The notes: a model not told the origin generated them from the letters alone. Shown: positions 25,513-34,499, counted from the first letter of the stretch. The stretch: DNA of 64,000 nucleotides from Pseudobacteriovorax sp. (GCA_013215145.1 JABSRP010000020.1:93746-157745), one strand, 5' to 3'. Translations and numbers: made by a program.

Positions 25513-26370
25513 ATGTCTAGAATTGGAATCGTTGGCTTCGGCGCTATGGGAAGTCGCATTGCAAAAAACTTGATCGAAGCAGGCCACGAAGTCAAAGGCT
25601 ACAATCGTAATCCTCAGAAAGTGGAATCTGTGGCTGGCGTCCAGTTGGTGGGCTCTCCATCTCAAGCAGCCGATAATGTAGAATGTTTGATCGTTATGGT
25701 CAGAGATGATGCCGCTTCCCAATGGGCATGGACAGACCCGCAAGACGGTATACTGCAAAGCTTAGCAAAGGATACCGTCGCTATTGATATGAGTACCTTG
25801 AGCTACGCTTGGGTTGCAGAGCTGTCCCAACAAATGCAAACACTAGGTTATGAATTTTTGGAAGCCCCTGTCGTCGGAACTCGACCACAAGCTGATGCGA
25901 AACAGCTTACTGTTCTTTGTGCGGGCTCTGAGAGTGCGTTTCTAAAAGCAAAAGGTACTTTGGATGCGACTGCTGGAAAGATGCTGTTCCTTGGGGAAAG
26001 TGGTCGCGCCTGTGCCTTAAAGTTAGTGATAAACTCTTTGTTTGGTATTCAAACTTTGGCTTTTGCTGAAATGACTCAAGCGCTAAGAAAGGTTGGTTTT
26101 GATGATAGCCTTATTGCTAAGATTCTTCCGGAACTACCTGTCACGTCGCCGATTATGAAAATGATGCTGACTCTTATGATGGAAGGAAACTTTACCCCGC
26201 AATTTCCTATTGAACTAGTCGCCAAAGATTTCGATTACAGCCGTGATTTTGTATCTTCGTTAGGTTTGCGGCCTTTGATGTCGGAGTCAGCTCGCGATAT
26301 TTTTAAGTTGGCGGAAAAAGAAGGTTTGGGAGATAGGAATATTTCTGCCGCCATCAGACTTTTTGATTAA
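25513..26370 (+). CDS. NAD(P)-dependent 3-hydroxyisobutyrate-dehydrogenase-family oxidoreductase
   Basis: A 285-residue beta-hydroxyacid dehydrogenase. The N-terminal Rossmann motif is GFGAMGSRIAKNLIEAGH, and the family substrate block is EAPVVGTRPQA. A conserved lysine in ALKLVINSL is placed as the catalytic lysine of the family (G-x-x-x-K-x-x-N-like). The exact substrate (glyoxylate, succinic semialdehyde or others) is open. GGAG lies 8 bases upstream of the ATG. It is divergent from the LysR gene. Confidence 0.85.
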   Translation: MSRIGIVGFGAMGSRIAKNLIEAGHEVKGYNRNPQKVESVAGVQLVGSPSQAADNVECLIVMVRDDAASQWAWTDPQDGILQSLAKDTVAIDMSTLSYAWVAELSQQMQTLGYEFLEAPVVGTRPQADAKQLTVLCAGSESAFLKAKGTLDATAGKMLFLGESGRACALKLVINSLFGIQTLAFAEMTQALRKVGFDDSLIAKILPELPVTSPIMKMMLTLMMEGNFTPQFPIELVAKDFDYSRDFVSSLGLRPLMSESARDIFKLAEKEGLGDRNISAAIRLFD

Positions 26371-27356
26371 AACTGAATCAGTCGATCGAGTAAAAAATCG
26401 GTTGGATCCATAAGATCAGCCCTGCGCATATAAGGAGGGTTTGATCGATTGGTTAGATTCCCTGTTTCGGTCCCCTGATACATTTCAAAGTGAAGCATAT
26501 TACCGGTACCTGGCTTTGAGATAACACCTACCTCAGCAATGATCATACCTTTGGTCACCTGCTGACCAACTTCAATACCTTCGGGAAGAGTGGGGGCGAC
26601 CTCTCCATAGCGAACAATAAAATTTCCGTGATCCACAACTAGAGCCCAAGACTTTTTATAAAACTTATAGAAATCCAATATAGTGCCATCCTGTACGGCT
26701 CTGATCTGGGTTCCGTCGATAGCTATGAGATCAGCGGCCGCATGCTTTCTTCGACCACCATTCCGATTGGCTCCAAACTGTCTGCCTGAACGTGTATAGT
26801 CAGCTAGTGCCGGTATAACTAGTGGAAAAATAGAGTTAGCATCAAAATCATATTGTCTAGCTCGATATCCTGTGAAGGAATCCAATGACCATTTGAGTTT
26901 TTTACAGCCTTTTATTTTATTTCTATAGCAGTAGTCAACCTGATCATTAATAAATGGCCCATAGACATAACCATCAGACTCGCAAAAATGCCTTTCGTTT
27001 AATGCCGTTCCTGTTGGGCATCTATTTACCCCTCGCATTCCCCGAGCAAATGATTTTTCCCAACGATCTTTTTCATCGCAGGCATCTCCACCGCCTTCCT
27101 CTCTGCATAACGCTTTCATGGTTTCGTTGAATGGTCCTAATGCATGACTGTTCGACTCACATAGAAGGCTATCTGGATTATAAGTATAACTGCCAGGACA
27201 ATAGAATTGATGTTGAAATCGTTTCGGTTGCTCTACAAATGCTGTTGGGGATCCGCTCATATCACTGCTTTGAAATTCAATCGGCTGCTGGTTTGATGAT
27301 TGACCACCACAGGCGGCAAGCAATAATATTAACAGTGGTAATTTTAGCGAGAGCAT
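26367..27356 (-). CDS. M23-like peptidase lipoprotein, one catalytic histidine replaced
   Basis: A lipoprotein (lipobox LLLAAC at residue 16) with a C-terminal LytM/M23 fold. The first zinc motif is RKHAAADL; the second motif is GNMLHFEMYQG, where the first histidine of the usual H-x-H is methionine. That histidine is the general base in M23 enzymes, so hydrolysis may be reduced or lost; several M23 relatives carry the same M-L-H-F-E form. It contains an N-terminal cysteine-rich region of about 150 residues. It would act on the cell wall in the periplasm. It overlaps the stop of the oxidoreductase by 4 bases. Confidence 0.72.
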   Translation of the reverse strand: MLSLKLPLLILLLAACGGQSSNQQPIEFQSSDMSGSPTAFVEQPKRFQHQFYCPGSYTYNPDSLLCESNSHALGPFNETMKALCREEGGGDACDEKDRWEKSFARGMRGVNRCPTGTALNERHFCESDGYVYGPFINDQVDYCYRNKIKGCKKLKWSLDSFTGYRARQYDFDANSIFPLVIPALADYTRSGRQFGANRNGGRRKHAAADLIAIDGTQIRAVQDGTILDFYKFYKKSWALVVDHGNFIVRYGEVAPTLPEGIEVGQQVTKGMIIAEVGVISKPGTGNMLHFEMYQGTETGNLTNRSNPPYMRRADLMDPTDFLLDRLIQF

Positions 27357-27444
27357 AGCAACCTCAAAATTTTATTTTTTCCCTTAAGCTAATAAAAGGC
27401 TCTTGGAAATCACGAAATTTATCAAGTCGGTTCGAGGGGAAACG

Positions 27445-27642
27445 ATGGAGCTTTACTTTTTTCGAATGGAATATGACATAAGATATAAAAATAGGATTGT
27501 ATTCTGTTTGAATTTTCCTACACCTGTAAAACCTGAGCGGGTGAATTTTGATGCTATCACTCTCCTTAACAGCAAATATCGAGAACATCAGCTCAAGCTG
27601 ATTTTGGTATTGCTTCTTTCTGAAACATTTGACTATATCTAA
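27445..27642 (+). CDS. Small hypothetical protein
   Basis: A 65-residue frame from ATG 27445, with GAGGGG five bases upstream. The start is aromatic (MELYFFRMEYDIRYKNR) and the rest helical. It sits 21 bases before a membrane-anchored protein on the same strand and might be its operon partner. There is no family match and composition is only moderately protein-like. A frame on the opposite strand across the same bases is less plausible because it lacks a ribosome site. Confidence 0.35.
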   Translation: MELYFFRMEYDIRYKNRIVFCLNFPTPVKPERVNFDAITLLNSKYREHQLKLILVLLLSETFDYI

Positions 27643-27663
27643 ATCAAAAGGAAAGGGTTTTCC

Positions 27664-28335
27664 ATGATCAAGGTAGTTGTATTTTTTGCTTCTCTGTCCA
27701 TTGTTGTAATGGTGTTTTTTTACTTCGTGGACCGTCCGGGTGCTATCGAAACTCCTATTGAAGACAAGAAGCCAGTTTTTCAGAATCAAATACATCTTTC
27801 TGAAGATCACAGGTTCGCAACAAAAGAAGAACAGAAAATAGATCAAACAACGATAGCAGATGTTAGCGGTGAAAAGGTAGCTAAAGACAGGCTTTTGCTG
27901 GAGCTGTCATCATCGCTTCATAACTCTGTCGTATCATCACAATTTGGTCTGACTGAGTTTGAAGATATGTTAGACGCATTTTCGATTCCATACACTAGGT
28001 ATAGTGAAGGGCATCCTAAAACTGGTTTGCGATTAGTCGTCAAGGGCCAACACAATGAGGCAACCATTAGTGGGGTTTTTTTGGTTACAGAAAACCAAGG
28101 CTATGACATGGACAGTATAACTCTAGTTAGTGATATTTCCCCTCGTGCCTCCGATGACATCAAGGAGCGTGCCGAAACTCTGTTAATGGATCAAGAGAAC
28201 ATCATAGACCTTCGCGCATCAAAAAAAACTGAGTGGGCTGTGGGCTCTGATTATATCTTTTGGATGGATGAATCCCGTAGTGGGCAGACTACGAGACTTT
28301 CACTGACTTGGGAATATAAGGAGCTAGCTCACTGA
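27664..28335 (+). CDS. Membrane-anchored periplasmic protein, unknown
   Basis: A 223-residue protein with a single N-terminal membrane helix (residues 3-23) and a periplasmic domain rich in acidic residues. The ATG follows AAGGAAAGGG. No catalytic motif is visible, and I do not recognise the family. The region 175-215 is beta-rich. It is followed by a large gap holding possible structured RNA. Confidence 0.6.
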   Translation: MIKVVVFFASLSIVVMVFFYFVDRPGAIETPIEDKKPVFQNQIHLSEDHRFATKEEQKIDQTTIADVSGEKVAKDRLLLELSSSLHNSVVSSQFGLTEFEDMLDAFSIPYTRYSEGHPKTGLRLVVKGQHNEATISGVFLVTENQGYDMDSITLVSDISPRASDDIKERAETLLMDQENIIDLRASKKTEWAVGSDYIFWMDESRSGQTTRLSLTWEYKELAH

Positions 28336-28360
28336 TTATATAATTAACCACGTAAGATAA

Positions 28361-28480
28361 GCCTTTAGATTAAGGCGCTCCATCCTTGATAGGTGTGGGA
28401 GTATCGCCTTGCAGCGATATCAACCCAAAACCTAAAGGCAACCCCCTAAGCATCGTCCCCAGCGCCAGCTATTTTTTTCG
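28361..28480 (+). ncRNA. Possible pseudoknotted structured RNA
   Basis: GCCTTTAG (28361-28368) can pair with CTAAAGGC (28432-28439), and GGCGCT (28374-28379) with AGCGCC (28461-28466). The two pairings cross, which is a pseudoknot topology. An ATCGC/GCGAT hairpin (about 28412-28428) sits inside, and a T7 run follows at about 28472-28478. It lies between convergent genes without coding frames. The strand is inferred from the T-run. It could also be a composite terminator. Confidence 0.3.
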
Positions 28481-28696
28481 TATAAGTGAAGATTACGTCA
28501 TGATTGCTTTGTTGTCATTAAGAAAAGTTAACTAATTTATGAATCTATTTTAAAAACTGCATTTTTGGCTTGGTTTTGAATGCCATGCGAGAGTTTTGCT
28601 CTCAAAACCTTTCCGCCTGCTTGGGCTACCCGTGCCTCTTCCACAGCACAATCCTCTCAGGAAAAGTAGACAAGCGTGCTGGTTTCGCATGTATTC

Positions 28697-29212
28697 TTAC
28701 GACGGCCATGGGATAAGAGTTATGGCAACCCCGTCTTCCGAAGATGGCGGTTGAAAAATGCTTTCCATATAATCAAACATCGAAGAATCCACTTCCATCA
28801 CAAACGTTTCACCGCGATTACGGTTTCTCTTTTGGACTCGTTCCCAACGGATCTTAGGGTCTGTATTTAGAAAGTGGATATCTACTGCGATGCCGTGTCC
28901 CTTATAGAAGTCTATAAACCCTTGCCTATGTTTTGCTGTAGAAAATCCTAGATCGAGTAAGCTGGGTTGGTGGAGTCTGGCACGACGATATGATAAGTCT
29001 TTAATCAAATCTTCACAGCGAGCTATACGATCGGTATACCAAGTATGATTACTTTGAAACCATTCTATATCAGGATGCTCAGGCATATCCTGCCAGTAAA
29101 GAGCCTTCATCCAGTTATCGATTGAGTAAACAACTGCAGAAGTCTCCTCGGCCAGCCTTCGTGCGTAGGTGGTTTTTCCTGCTCCAGTGGATCCGACGAT
29201 TAAAGTGATCAT
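28697..29212 (-). CDS. P-loop kinase-like ATPase, zeta-toxin/shikimate-kinase type
   Basis: A 171-residue P-loop protein with Walker A GSTGAGKTT at residues 7-15 and a late R-x-x-x-R lid (RVQKRNRNRGE). This is the layout of small metabolite or antibiotic kinases in the AAA_33 group. The phosphate acceptor is unknown. No antitoxin-like gene adjoins it. The ATG at 29212 follows AAGGATATAGG. It is 18 bases downstream of the phosphatase lipoprotein gene on the same strand. Confidence 0.75.
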   Translation of the reverse strand: MITLIVGSTGAGKTTYARRLAEETSAVVYSIDNWMKALYWQDMPEHPDIEWFQSNHTWYTDRIARCEDLIKDLSYRRARLHQPSLLDLGFSTAKHRQGFIDFYKGHGIAVDIHFLNTDPKIRWERVQKRNRNRGETFVMEVDSSMFDYMESIFQPPSSEDGVAITLIPWPS

Positions 29213-29230
29213 CCTATATCCTTGATGCTA

Positions 29231-29812
29231 CTATTTACTTTTTAAATAAGCCTCGACGTTTTCAATGGCTGGTTTCTTTGTGAGTCCCAGCCTCTTGGCC
29301 AGATTCAAAGATTCCTGTTTAGATACATTATGATCCTTGTGGAAGTGTCCGCCCGCCCACATTCCTGCCCGATTGCCAGAGCTGCAATGGATAAGAATCT
29401 TGCCTGATCCACGGTGTTTTTTTACGACTGAGGTGACCTTGTCGATAAATTCATCGGTAATAGGAATTTTGGGATTTGTGGGAATATGAGTGTAGGCTAG
29501 TCCAGCGCGAGAAGCTGCCTTGCGCTCAGACGACTCTTTGTAGTCTCCCTCTTCCGATCGTCTTAGATTGATGATCTTTGTAAACCCTTGAGCCTTCAAC
29601 TCTAGAATATCCTCGTCTGAGGGTTGAGGCGAAAAATAAATCTCTGCGTATCGGCTTGCTTTCAAGTTTTTACCAATCGTAATTTGCTGCTCTATATGAT
29701 TTTTTTCCTGCTGAGATTTTGCAGTCTCGCCTGGGCCTGAGGTGGATATAGTGTTATGGGTACAAGATAGCTGGATGACTATTGGCAAGCAAATTAGGAT
29801 AAGTCTTTTCAC
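29231..29812 (-). CDS. Phosphatase-like lipoprotein, DUF442/BLH type
   Basis: A lipoprotein (signal ending VIQLSC) with a cysteine phosphatase loop IHCSSGNRAG. The spacing is C-x4-R, one shorter than the classical C-x5-R, as in DUF442/beta-lactamase-hydrolase-like phosphatases. The upstream LKAQGFTKIINLRR block is typical of the same fold. It would face the periplasm. The start is a GTG at 29812 with GAGG before it; a TTG at 29824 is in frame. It was probably co-transcribed with the downstream P-loop kinase gene. Confidence 0.78.
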   Translation of the reverse strand: MKRLILICLPIVIQLSCTHNTISTSGPGETAKSQQEKNHIEQQITIGKNLKASRYAEIYFSPQPSDEDILELKAQGFTKIINLRRSEEGDYKESSERKAASRAGLAYTHIPTNPKIPITDEFIDKVTSVVKKHRGSGKILIHCSSGNRAGMWAGGHFHKDHNVSKQESLNLAKRLGLTKKPAIENVEAYLKSK

Positions 29813-29974
29813 AAAAAACCTCAATATAAGAAGATATGATAGTATTTAAAGCAATGTAGCAACTTTCTTTCCTGAGTTAAAGTGCGTCATACAGATAGAT
29901 ATATGCTGTCAATTTGGATTGAAGGCACAAAGTGATATCATATAGCGATCAATAGAAACGTTTTGGGATTATCT

Positions 29975-30412
29975 ATGATTTACGTCGTTTCGATACTTAT
30001 CGTTGTTTTTGGAATTGGCTGCGGCGAGCTGTACCAAAGAATCGTTTGGTTAGATCTTATTCCCCACGTTCGCATTGAAGAGACGGGTATTGTTTGTCGG
30101 TCTTCCGAGACTTCAACTGATGTTCTTTACTATACATCAAAGTGTGTTGGCACAATTCGTGATGACGTCACTGCTGAAGTGAAGACCATCGAGCAGATTC
30201 GTATTTATATGGCCTGCGGTACGGCAGAGCCCGTGGAGGGCGTCACTGCTTGTCAAGACGACGATAGAGTATATACCTATGAGGACGGAACTATAAGTTC
30301 AAGCGCCAATGAAGAGCTTATTTGCCGAGGGTTCACCGACACAGAAACAAAAAATAAAAAGGAGTGCGATGACTGGTACAAACGATTTGGCCATGAGCGA
30401 CCAAGGTATTAA
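29975..30412 (+). CDS. Cysteine-containing exported protein, unknown
   Basis: A 145-residue protein opening with a hydrophobic segment (MIYVVSILIVVFGIGC) that may be a lipoprotein signal with an imperfect lipobox, or a signal anchor. The rest has five or six cysteines spread over 110 residues (VCRSS, KCVG, ACGT, ACQD, CRGF, ECDD), suggesting disulfides. The start is taken as ATG 29975; a TTG at 29963 is in frame. No family recognised. Confidence 0.55.
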   Translation: MIYVVSILIVVFGIGCGELYQRIVWLDLIPHVRIEETGIVCRSSETSTDVLYYTSKCVGTIRDDVTAEVKTIEQIRIYMACGTAEPVEGVTACQDDDRVYTYEDGTISSSANEELICRGFTDTETKNKKECDDWYKRFGHERPRY

Positions 30413-30447
30413 GCTGATTTCAAGCGACTAAACTCTAATATCTATGT

Positions 30448-30837
30448 TCAGGTTGGTAGCTCAATGAGCTGTATAAGATTGCCGCAGGTGTCGTCAAGTA
30501 CTGCAATCTTGACTCCTCCCATTTCGCTAAGCTCTTGAGTGAAATTGACGCCCTTTTCTTGGAGGCGGTTATACTCCGACTGGATATCTGTTACCGCAAA
30601 GGATGCCAAGGGAATACCATCTTTGACTAAAGCGCTGCGATAGGGTTCCACCGCTGGGTGTGTTGCTGGTTCTAGTAGTAGTTCGACATCTGATGCCTGT
30701 TGCTTCGATTTCACGGTCAGCCAGCGAAATTTTCCCATGGGTATATCCTTTTCTTTTTTGAATCCAAGGACTTCTGTGTAGAATTGTAAGGCTTTTTCTT
30801 GGTCATTGACGAATACGCTAGTGACGTGAAGTCTCAT
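30448..30837 (-). CDS. VOC/glyoxalase-family protein
   Basis: A 129-residue VOC metalloenzyme fold: first beta-alpha-beta unit (RLHVTSVFVNDQEKALQFYTEVLGF) and second unit (ASFAVTDIQSEYNRLQEKGV), with a C-terminal glutamate strand (GNLIQLIEL). The reaction is unknown; relatives include bleomycin-resistance and glyoxalase-like proteins. ATG 30837 has GAGGG upstream. Last of a minus-strand set with DUF1772 and SDR genes. Confidence 0.8.
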   Translation of the reverse strand: MRLHVTSVFVNDQEKALQFYTEVLGFKKEKDIPMGKFRWLTVKSKQQASDVELLLEPATHPAVEPYRSALVKDGIPLASFAVTDIQSEYNRLQEKGVNFTQELSEMGGVKIAVLDDTCGNLIQLIELPT

Positions 30838-31009
30838 ACTACTACCCTCTTGTGAAAACTCCTGGTTTGATTCTATAGGAGCACCCTGAGCTTTGATAGA
30901 ATTTTCTGCAAGCAAGCACAAAGTAAAGTAAAAACAGGATGCGTTTCAGTAAGTGGATTCCTATAAATTGGCTGATACCAAATGTTTTCTATTGCGATAC
31001 TAACAATTC

Positions 31010-31468
31010 CTACAAAGATGCCACCAGATAAAGGACCGATGTTATGAACGAGCCTAGTGTGCGAACATGATTCCAACGGGTCCAGTTCACGGCATAGGTC
31101 TCCCAATACTGCCCTGCATCTTGCGATGACTTTTCTGACCTTTCGAGTTTTTCATTCATAGGGACGTTGCCCATTACAGTGGTTAGAAAAACCAGCAAGA
31201 TATAAACTGCTGCAGTGATATAGGCAATAAACTCTCCTGTGATCATTGCTATTACTATCGTAAGGGGGACCATTCCGATAAAACAAAATAAGAAAATCGA
31301 TTTAAAAACAGTTTTGTTAAGTCCCTGCATACAATCTATAGCGCTCACTCTATCTGCTTGGGCGAAACCTCGCATGACAAAATCTGAAAAGCTTAAAAAA
31401 ACACCACCTACCATGGCACTTAAAAATCCCAGGCTTAAATATAGCAATGCGAAGAGTTCAGTATTCAT
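31010..31468 (-). CDS. DUF1772/anthrone-oxygenase-like membrane protein
   Basis: A 152-residue protein with four hydrophobic segments and the family signature NVPMNEKLE plus NWTRWNHVRT. The family is annotated as anthrone oxygenase-like, but the bacterial members are uncharacterised. Twelve bases separate it from the SDR stop upstream, so the two are one transcript. It sits in the inner membrane. Confidence 0.8.
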   Translation of the reverse strand: MNTELFALLYLSLGFLSAMVGGVFLSFSDFVMRGFAQADRVSAIDCMQGLNKTVFKSIFLFCFIGMVPLTIVIAMITGEFIAYITAAVYILLVFLTTVMGNVPMNEKLERSEKSSQDAGQYWETYAVNWTRWNHVRTLGSFITSVLYLVASL

Positions 31469-31479
31469 AATCAGTTTCC

Positions 31480-32148
31480 TTATATGTTAGAGGTTGAGAG
31501 TGCGACTGTTTTACCAATCGTCTTTGGGTCTGTCAGAGCGTCGACCGTATACTGACTAACAAGCTTTCTTGAGATTCCCATTCTCTCCACGCCTGAGTTA
31601 AAATCTGCGATAATGTTGCCTTCCTTATAGTCGTCATCCTTGAGATGTACCGGTTGGGTGATCGTCCAATCAAGCCCACTGGCACGCACATACTGATCTT
31701 GCTTTTCGGTATCGAGGATTTGTGGTTTCAACAAAAGTGAAAAAAACAAACTGTCCATGGTACCTAGATCATGCTTCGAAGGTCCCGAACCAAAAGTAGT
31801 TTGTACGAGAAGTCGCTTCACCCCTAACTCTTTCATGACTTCGATGACCTTGCGTGTTCCCTCGCTTCGAATATTTATAGGAGTATTGGTTGGGCCGAAT
31901 GCCCTCACACGAATAGGGTTTTCGCTGATGCCTAAGGTTACGATAACCGCGTCTTGACCTTCGATCGCTTTTTTTAAAACGCTCTTATCCAAGGCGGAAC
32001 CGTCAACTGTCCTAACCTTCTCTGAAAAGACCTTGGATGCACTGCGAGAGACAGCTGTGACTTGATGGCCGCGTTCCAATAGTGCTTCCACCGCTTTTCG
32101 TCCTGATCCACCTGATGCGCCGATAACTGTGATTTTTTGAGATGTCAT
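31480..32148 (-). CDS. NAD(P)-binding SDR/NmrA-like oxidoreductase
   Basis: A 222-residue atypical short-chain reductase: the N-terminal glycine motif is VIGASGGSGRKAVEALLERGH, and the VKRLLVQTTFGSG block matches NAD(P)H-binding YwnB/NmrA-like proteins. It lacks a clear YxxxK catalytic pair. ATG 32148 has AAGGAG eight bases upstream. It leads an operon with DUF1772 and probably VOC genes, divergent from an AraC regulator. Confidence 0.82.
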   Translation of the reverse strand: MTSQKITVIGASGGSGRKAVEALLERGHQVTAVSRSASKVFSEKVRTVDGSALDKSVLKKAIEGQDAVIVTLGISENPIRVRAFGPTNTPINIRSEGTRKVIEVMKELGVKRLLVQTTFGSGPSKHDLGTMDSLFFSLLLKPQILDTEKQDQYVRASGLDWTITQPVHLKDDDYKEGNIIADFNSGVERMGISRKLVSQYTVDALTDPKTIGKTVALSTSNI

Positions 32149-32272
32149 GATTAAGCTCCTTAACTGTGATGACTGTCCATTGATAATCACTTTACGGCAA
32201 TATTACTGTACACTTAATGCCTAAAATAGTCTAAAATATGCTTTTTTGTCCTGTGGTATTAGGCTGGCTTCC

Positions 32273-33199
32273 ATGAGTGATATAAAAAACCCCTTCGAGG
32301 CAGTAGAGATTGATCGCGTTTTTTTGAGTCGGGCCGAGTTGTCAGCACCCTGGGGGATAAGTATGCCGACCATGCCTAACATGCTGCTCTTCCATTTGGT
32401 TGTAGAAGGAGTGGCTTGGATTAGGTTTGCCAATCAAGGTGATCGCCATAGGGTTTCCCAAGGTCAACTGTCACTGATTCCCCATGGGGATCCTCACGAT
32501 TTTTATGATGGGGCCTGTCGACGGATGACCCCTCTCTTCGATATTCCCCGTCAGGAAATCACGAGTCACTATGAGGTTTTAGAGCATGGTGGACACGGAA
32601 ACCATTCACTAACTCTTTGTGGTGCGGTTAAGCTCAACCACCCTTTGTCTCAGTTAATGCTAAGGGGTCTTCCCAACATAGTCGTCGTCGAGGAATGGGA
32701 TGAAGAAGAAAGGGTTTGGGCTGAGAACACCTTCCAATTCCTTTTCCGAGAGGCTAAAAAACAAGCCTTCGCTAGCAAAGAGATCATCATGCATCTTAGC
32801 GAGGTTTTGGTTTTTCAAGGGATTCGTCATTGGTTTAGCCAAAATGCAGAAAAAAGGTCCATCGTGAAAGCGCTGGCTGACGAACGCATGACTCGTGTCA
32901 TCAATGCAGTACAAGATGATCCCAACCGAAAATGGTCGACTCTACATATGGCGAAAACCGCTGGGATGTCGCGCTCAGCCTTCACTGAGCGCTTCTCTAA
33001 GCTGTTTGGTGTGAGTCCTTCAGATTTTGTGCGAAACCTAAAATTTGATTTAGCAGAGATATACTTTCGCACCGAAAATTTGTCGATTGGCGAAGTTGCC
33101 GATCGCCTGGGGTATGAGAGTGAGGCCGCCTTCGCCAGAGCCTTTAAGCGAATTAAAGGAACCAGTCCTGGTCGGCTTAAAGGAAAAGGGAAAGCTTAA
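32273..33199 (+). CDS. AraC-family regulator with N-terminal cupin
   Basis: A 308-residue regulator: a cupin sensing domain (residues about 20-170) and two helix-turn-helix motifs at the end (TLHMAKTAGMSRSAFTERFSKL, and SIGEVADRLGYESEAAFARAFK). It is divergent from the SDR gene, with 124 bases between starts, which suggests that it regulates the SDR-DUF1772-VOC operon. ATG 32273 is used; a TTG at 32246 would add nine unlikely residues. Confidence 0.85.
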   Translation: MSDIKNPFEAVEIDRVFLSRAELSAPWGISMPTMPNMLLFHLVVEGVAWIRFANQGDRHRVSQGQLSLIPHGDPHDFYDGACRRMTPLFDIPRQEITSHYEVLEHGGHGNHSLTLCGAVKLNHPLSQLMLRGLPNIVVVEEWDEEERVWAENTFQFLFREAKKQAFASKEIIMHLSEVLVFQGIRHWFSQNAEKRSIVKALADERMTRVINAVQDDPNRKWSTLHMAKTAGMSRSAFTERFSKLFGVSPSDFVRNLKFDLAEIYFRTENLSIGEVADRLGYESEAAFARAFKRIKGTSPGRLKGKGKA

Positions 33200-33219
33200 G
33201 TTCCATGGGACAATATGTT

Positions 33220-33990
33220 TCAGTTTTGAATTATATGCCTTACAATGATCTCAGAAACCTCCTGAGGTTGCTCCAGAGGCGACGTGTGACCTCCGGCCAC
33301 GATGAAAGGTTCTGCGCCCAGGTCTTCCAGCTCTTTTCTAATCCTATCGGAGCAGACGTAATCCTTTGCGCCTGTTATGTAGCAGACTGGCATTTTTAGG
33401 TTTTTTAACTCTGAATAGAAGTCTTTAGCTTCGACTAAAACAGCCCTAATCGCCTGGCGAAGTCCCCTTCCATCCTGGTTTTCCAGTGAGGCTTCGAGAC
33501 TAAATGTCACCTTTGGGTCGCGGTCGAATAGAGCTTTTGCTGCCTGTCTTGCGAAGAAACGGCGACCGGCCTTTCCTATTAGGAAAAGACCTTGAACCTG
33601 AAACATTAGCTTACTTTGACTTTCTTCAAGTGGCGTATTGCAGAGAATCAAGGTTTGGATCATGGATGGATTACGAAGAGCAAGTCGCATGGCAACCATC
33701 CCGCCCCACGAGTGTCCGGCGATATGGACCTTTTTCAAACCAAGTGTACCGATAAATCCCTCCAGTGCGAGGGCATGATCCGAGAGTGACCAGCTCCTAG
33801 CAACAGATTCACTGTTGCCATGGGAAGGGCCGTCGATACAGATGACACGGTAAGTCTTTTGCAGAGTTTGCGTGGCCTGATCCCACATATGACGATTCAT
33901 AAAAATACCGTGCAATAGAATCAATGGTTCGCCTTCGCCAATGTCGCTGTAAGTCCATGTGCCGAGAGTCGTCTCAATGCTTTTTTCCAT
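33220..33990 (-). CDS. Alpha/beta fold hydrolase
   Basis: A 256-residue soluble hydrolase with GHSWGG (nucleophile serine) and a C-terminal GGHTSPLEQP providing the histidine, plus the LLHGIFMNRHMWD oxyanion loop. The compact length suits esterases or lactonases such as the BioH/DhaA-like group; the substrate is unknown. AAGGG precedes ATG 33990. It converges with the AraC regulator (20-base gap). Confidence 0.83.
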   Translation of the reverse strand: MEKSIETTLGTWTYSDIGEGEPLILLHGIFMNRHMWDQATQTLQKTYRVICIDGPSHGNSESVARSWSLSDHALALEGFIGTLGLKKVHIAGHSWGGMVAMRLALRNPSMIQTLILCNTPLEESQSKLMFQVQGLFLIGKAGRRFFARQAAKALFDRDPKVTFSLEASLENQDGRGLRQAIRAVLVEAKDFYSELKNLKMPVCYITGAKDYVCSDRIRKELEDLGAEPFIVAGGHTSPLEQPQEVSEIIVRHIIQN

Positions 33991-34040
33991 GGAAAACCCT
34001 TGTTTGTTTCTGCTTTGCTTAGAAATAGCCCATTAGATGT

Positions 34041-34499
34041 TTATAGATTTAGCTTCGCGCCCTCGTGAGACAAGGTAAATCCAAGCCTTTCGTAAAAGCG
34101 ATGGGCATCTGTTCGGCGTTTATCGGTGGTAAGTTGAATCCGTCTGCAGTTGCGTTCCTGTGCTAATTGAATGGTCCAGCTTACCATTTTGCTACCGATG
34201 CCCTGACCACGGTGTTGAGCATCTACGTGAAATGCTTCCATTTGTAGATCGTCTTTGCCTTCGCCTGCCAAATAGGTCAAGAAGGTTAAGTGAAAGGTTC
34301 CCACGATAGAGCCATTTCCTTCGACAACCATTAGCGTTTGCTTTGGGTCCGCTGAAATGATTTCAAAGGCTTTGAGAAAACCCTCTGGTAAGACGGTGGG
34401 AAGTTCTTTTCTTGGCCGTCCATCAGGCCCTCCTTCATTCTGTAAGCGAACCAGAGTTGCGACGTCTTTCTTTTGGGCCTTCCTAAATATGAGATCCAT
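34041..34499 (-). CDS. GNAT acetyltransferase
   Basis: A 152-residue GNAT with the coenzyme-A loop HVDAQHRGQGIGSKMV (QxRGxGIG) and the FYERLGFTLSHEGAKL end typical of the family. The acceptor is unknown. ATG 34499 lies about 11 bases after AAGGAA; a 22-codon upstream extension lacks a site. Confidence 0.82.
   Translation of the reverse strand: MDLIFRKAQKKDVATLVRLQNEGGPDGRPRKELPTVLPEGFLKAFEIISADPKQTLMVVEGNGSIVGTFHLTFLTYLAGEGKDDLQMEAFHVDAQHRGQGIGSKMVSWTIQLAQERNCRRIQLTTDKRRTDAHRFYERLGFTLSHEGAKLNL

Noticed and set aside
27364..27846. Minus-strand 160-codon frame opposite 27445-27846
   Set aside because: Antisense to the start of a protein with a clear membrane anchor and ribosome site; composition is unlike a real protein.
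28697..29212. Zeta-toxin of a toxin-antitoxin pair
   Set aside because: The P-loop fits, but no antitoxin-like small gene adjoins; the neighbour is a phosphatase lipoprotein. Called as a general small kinase.
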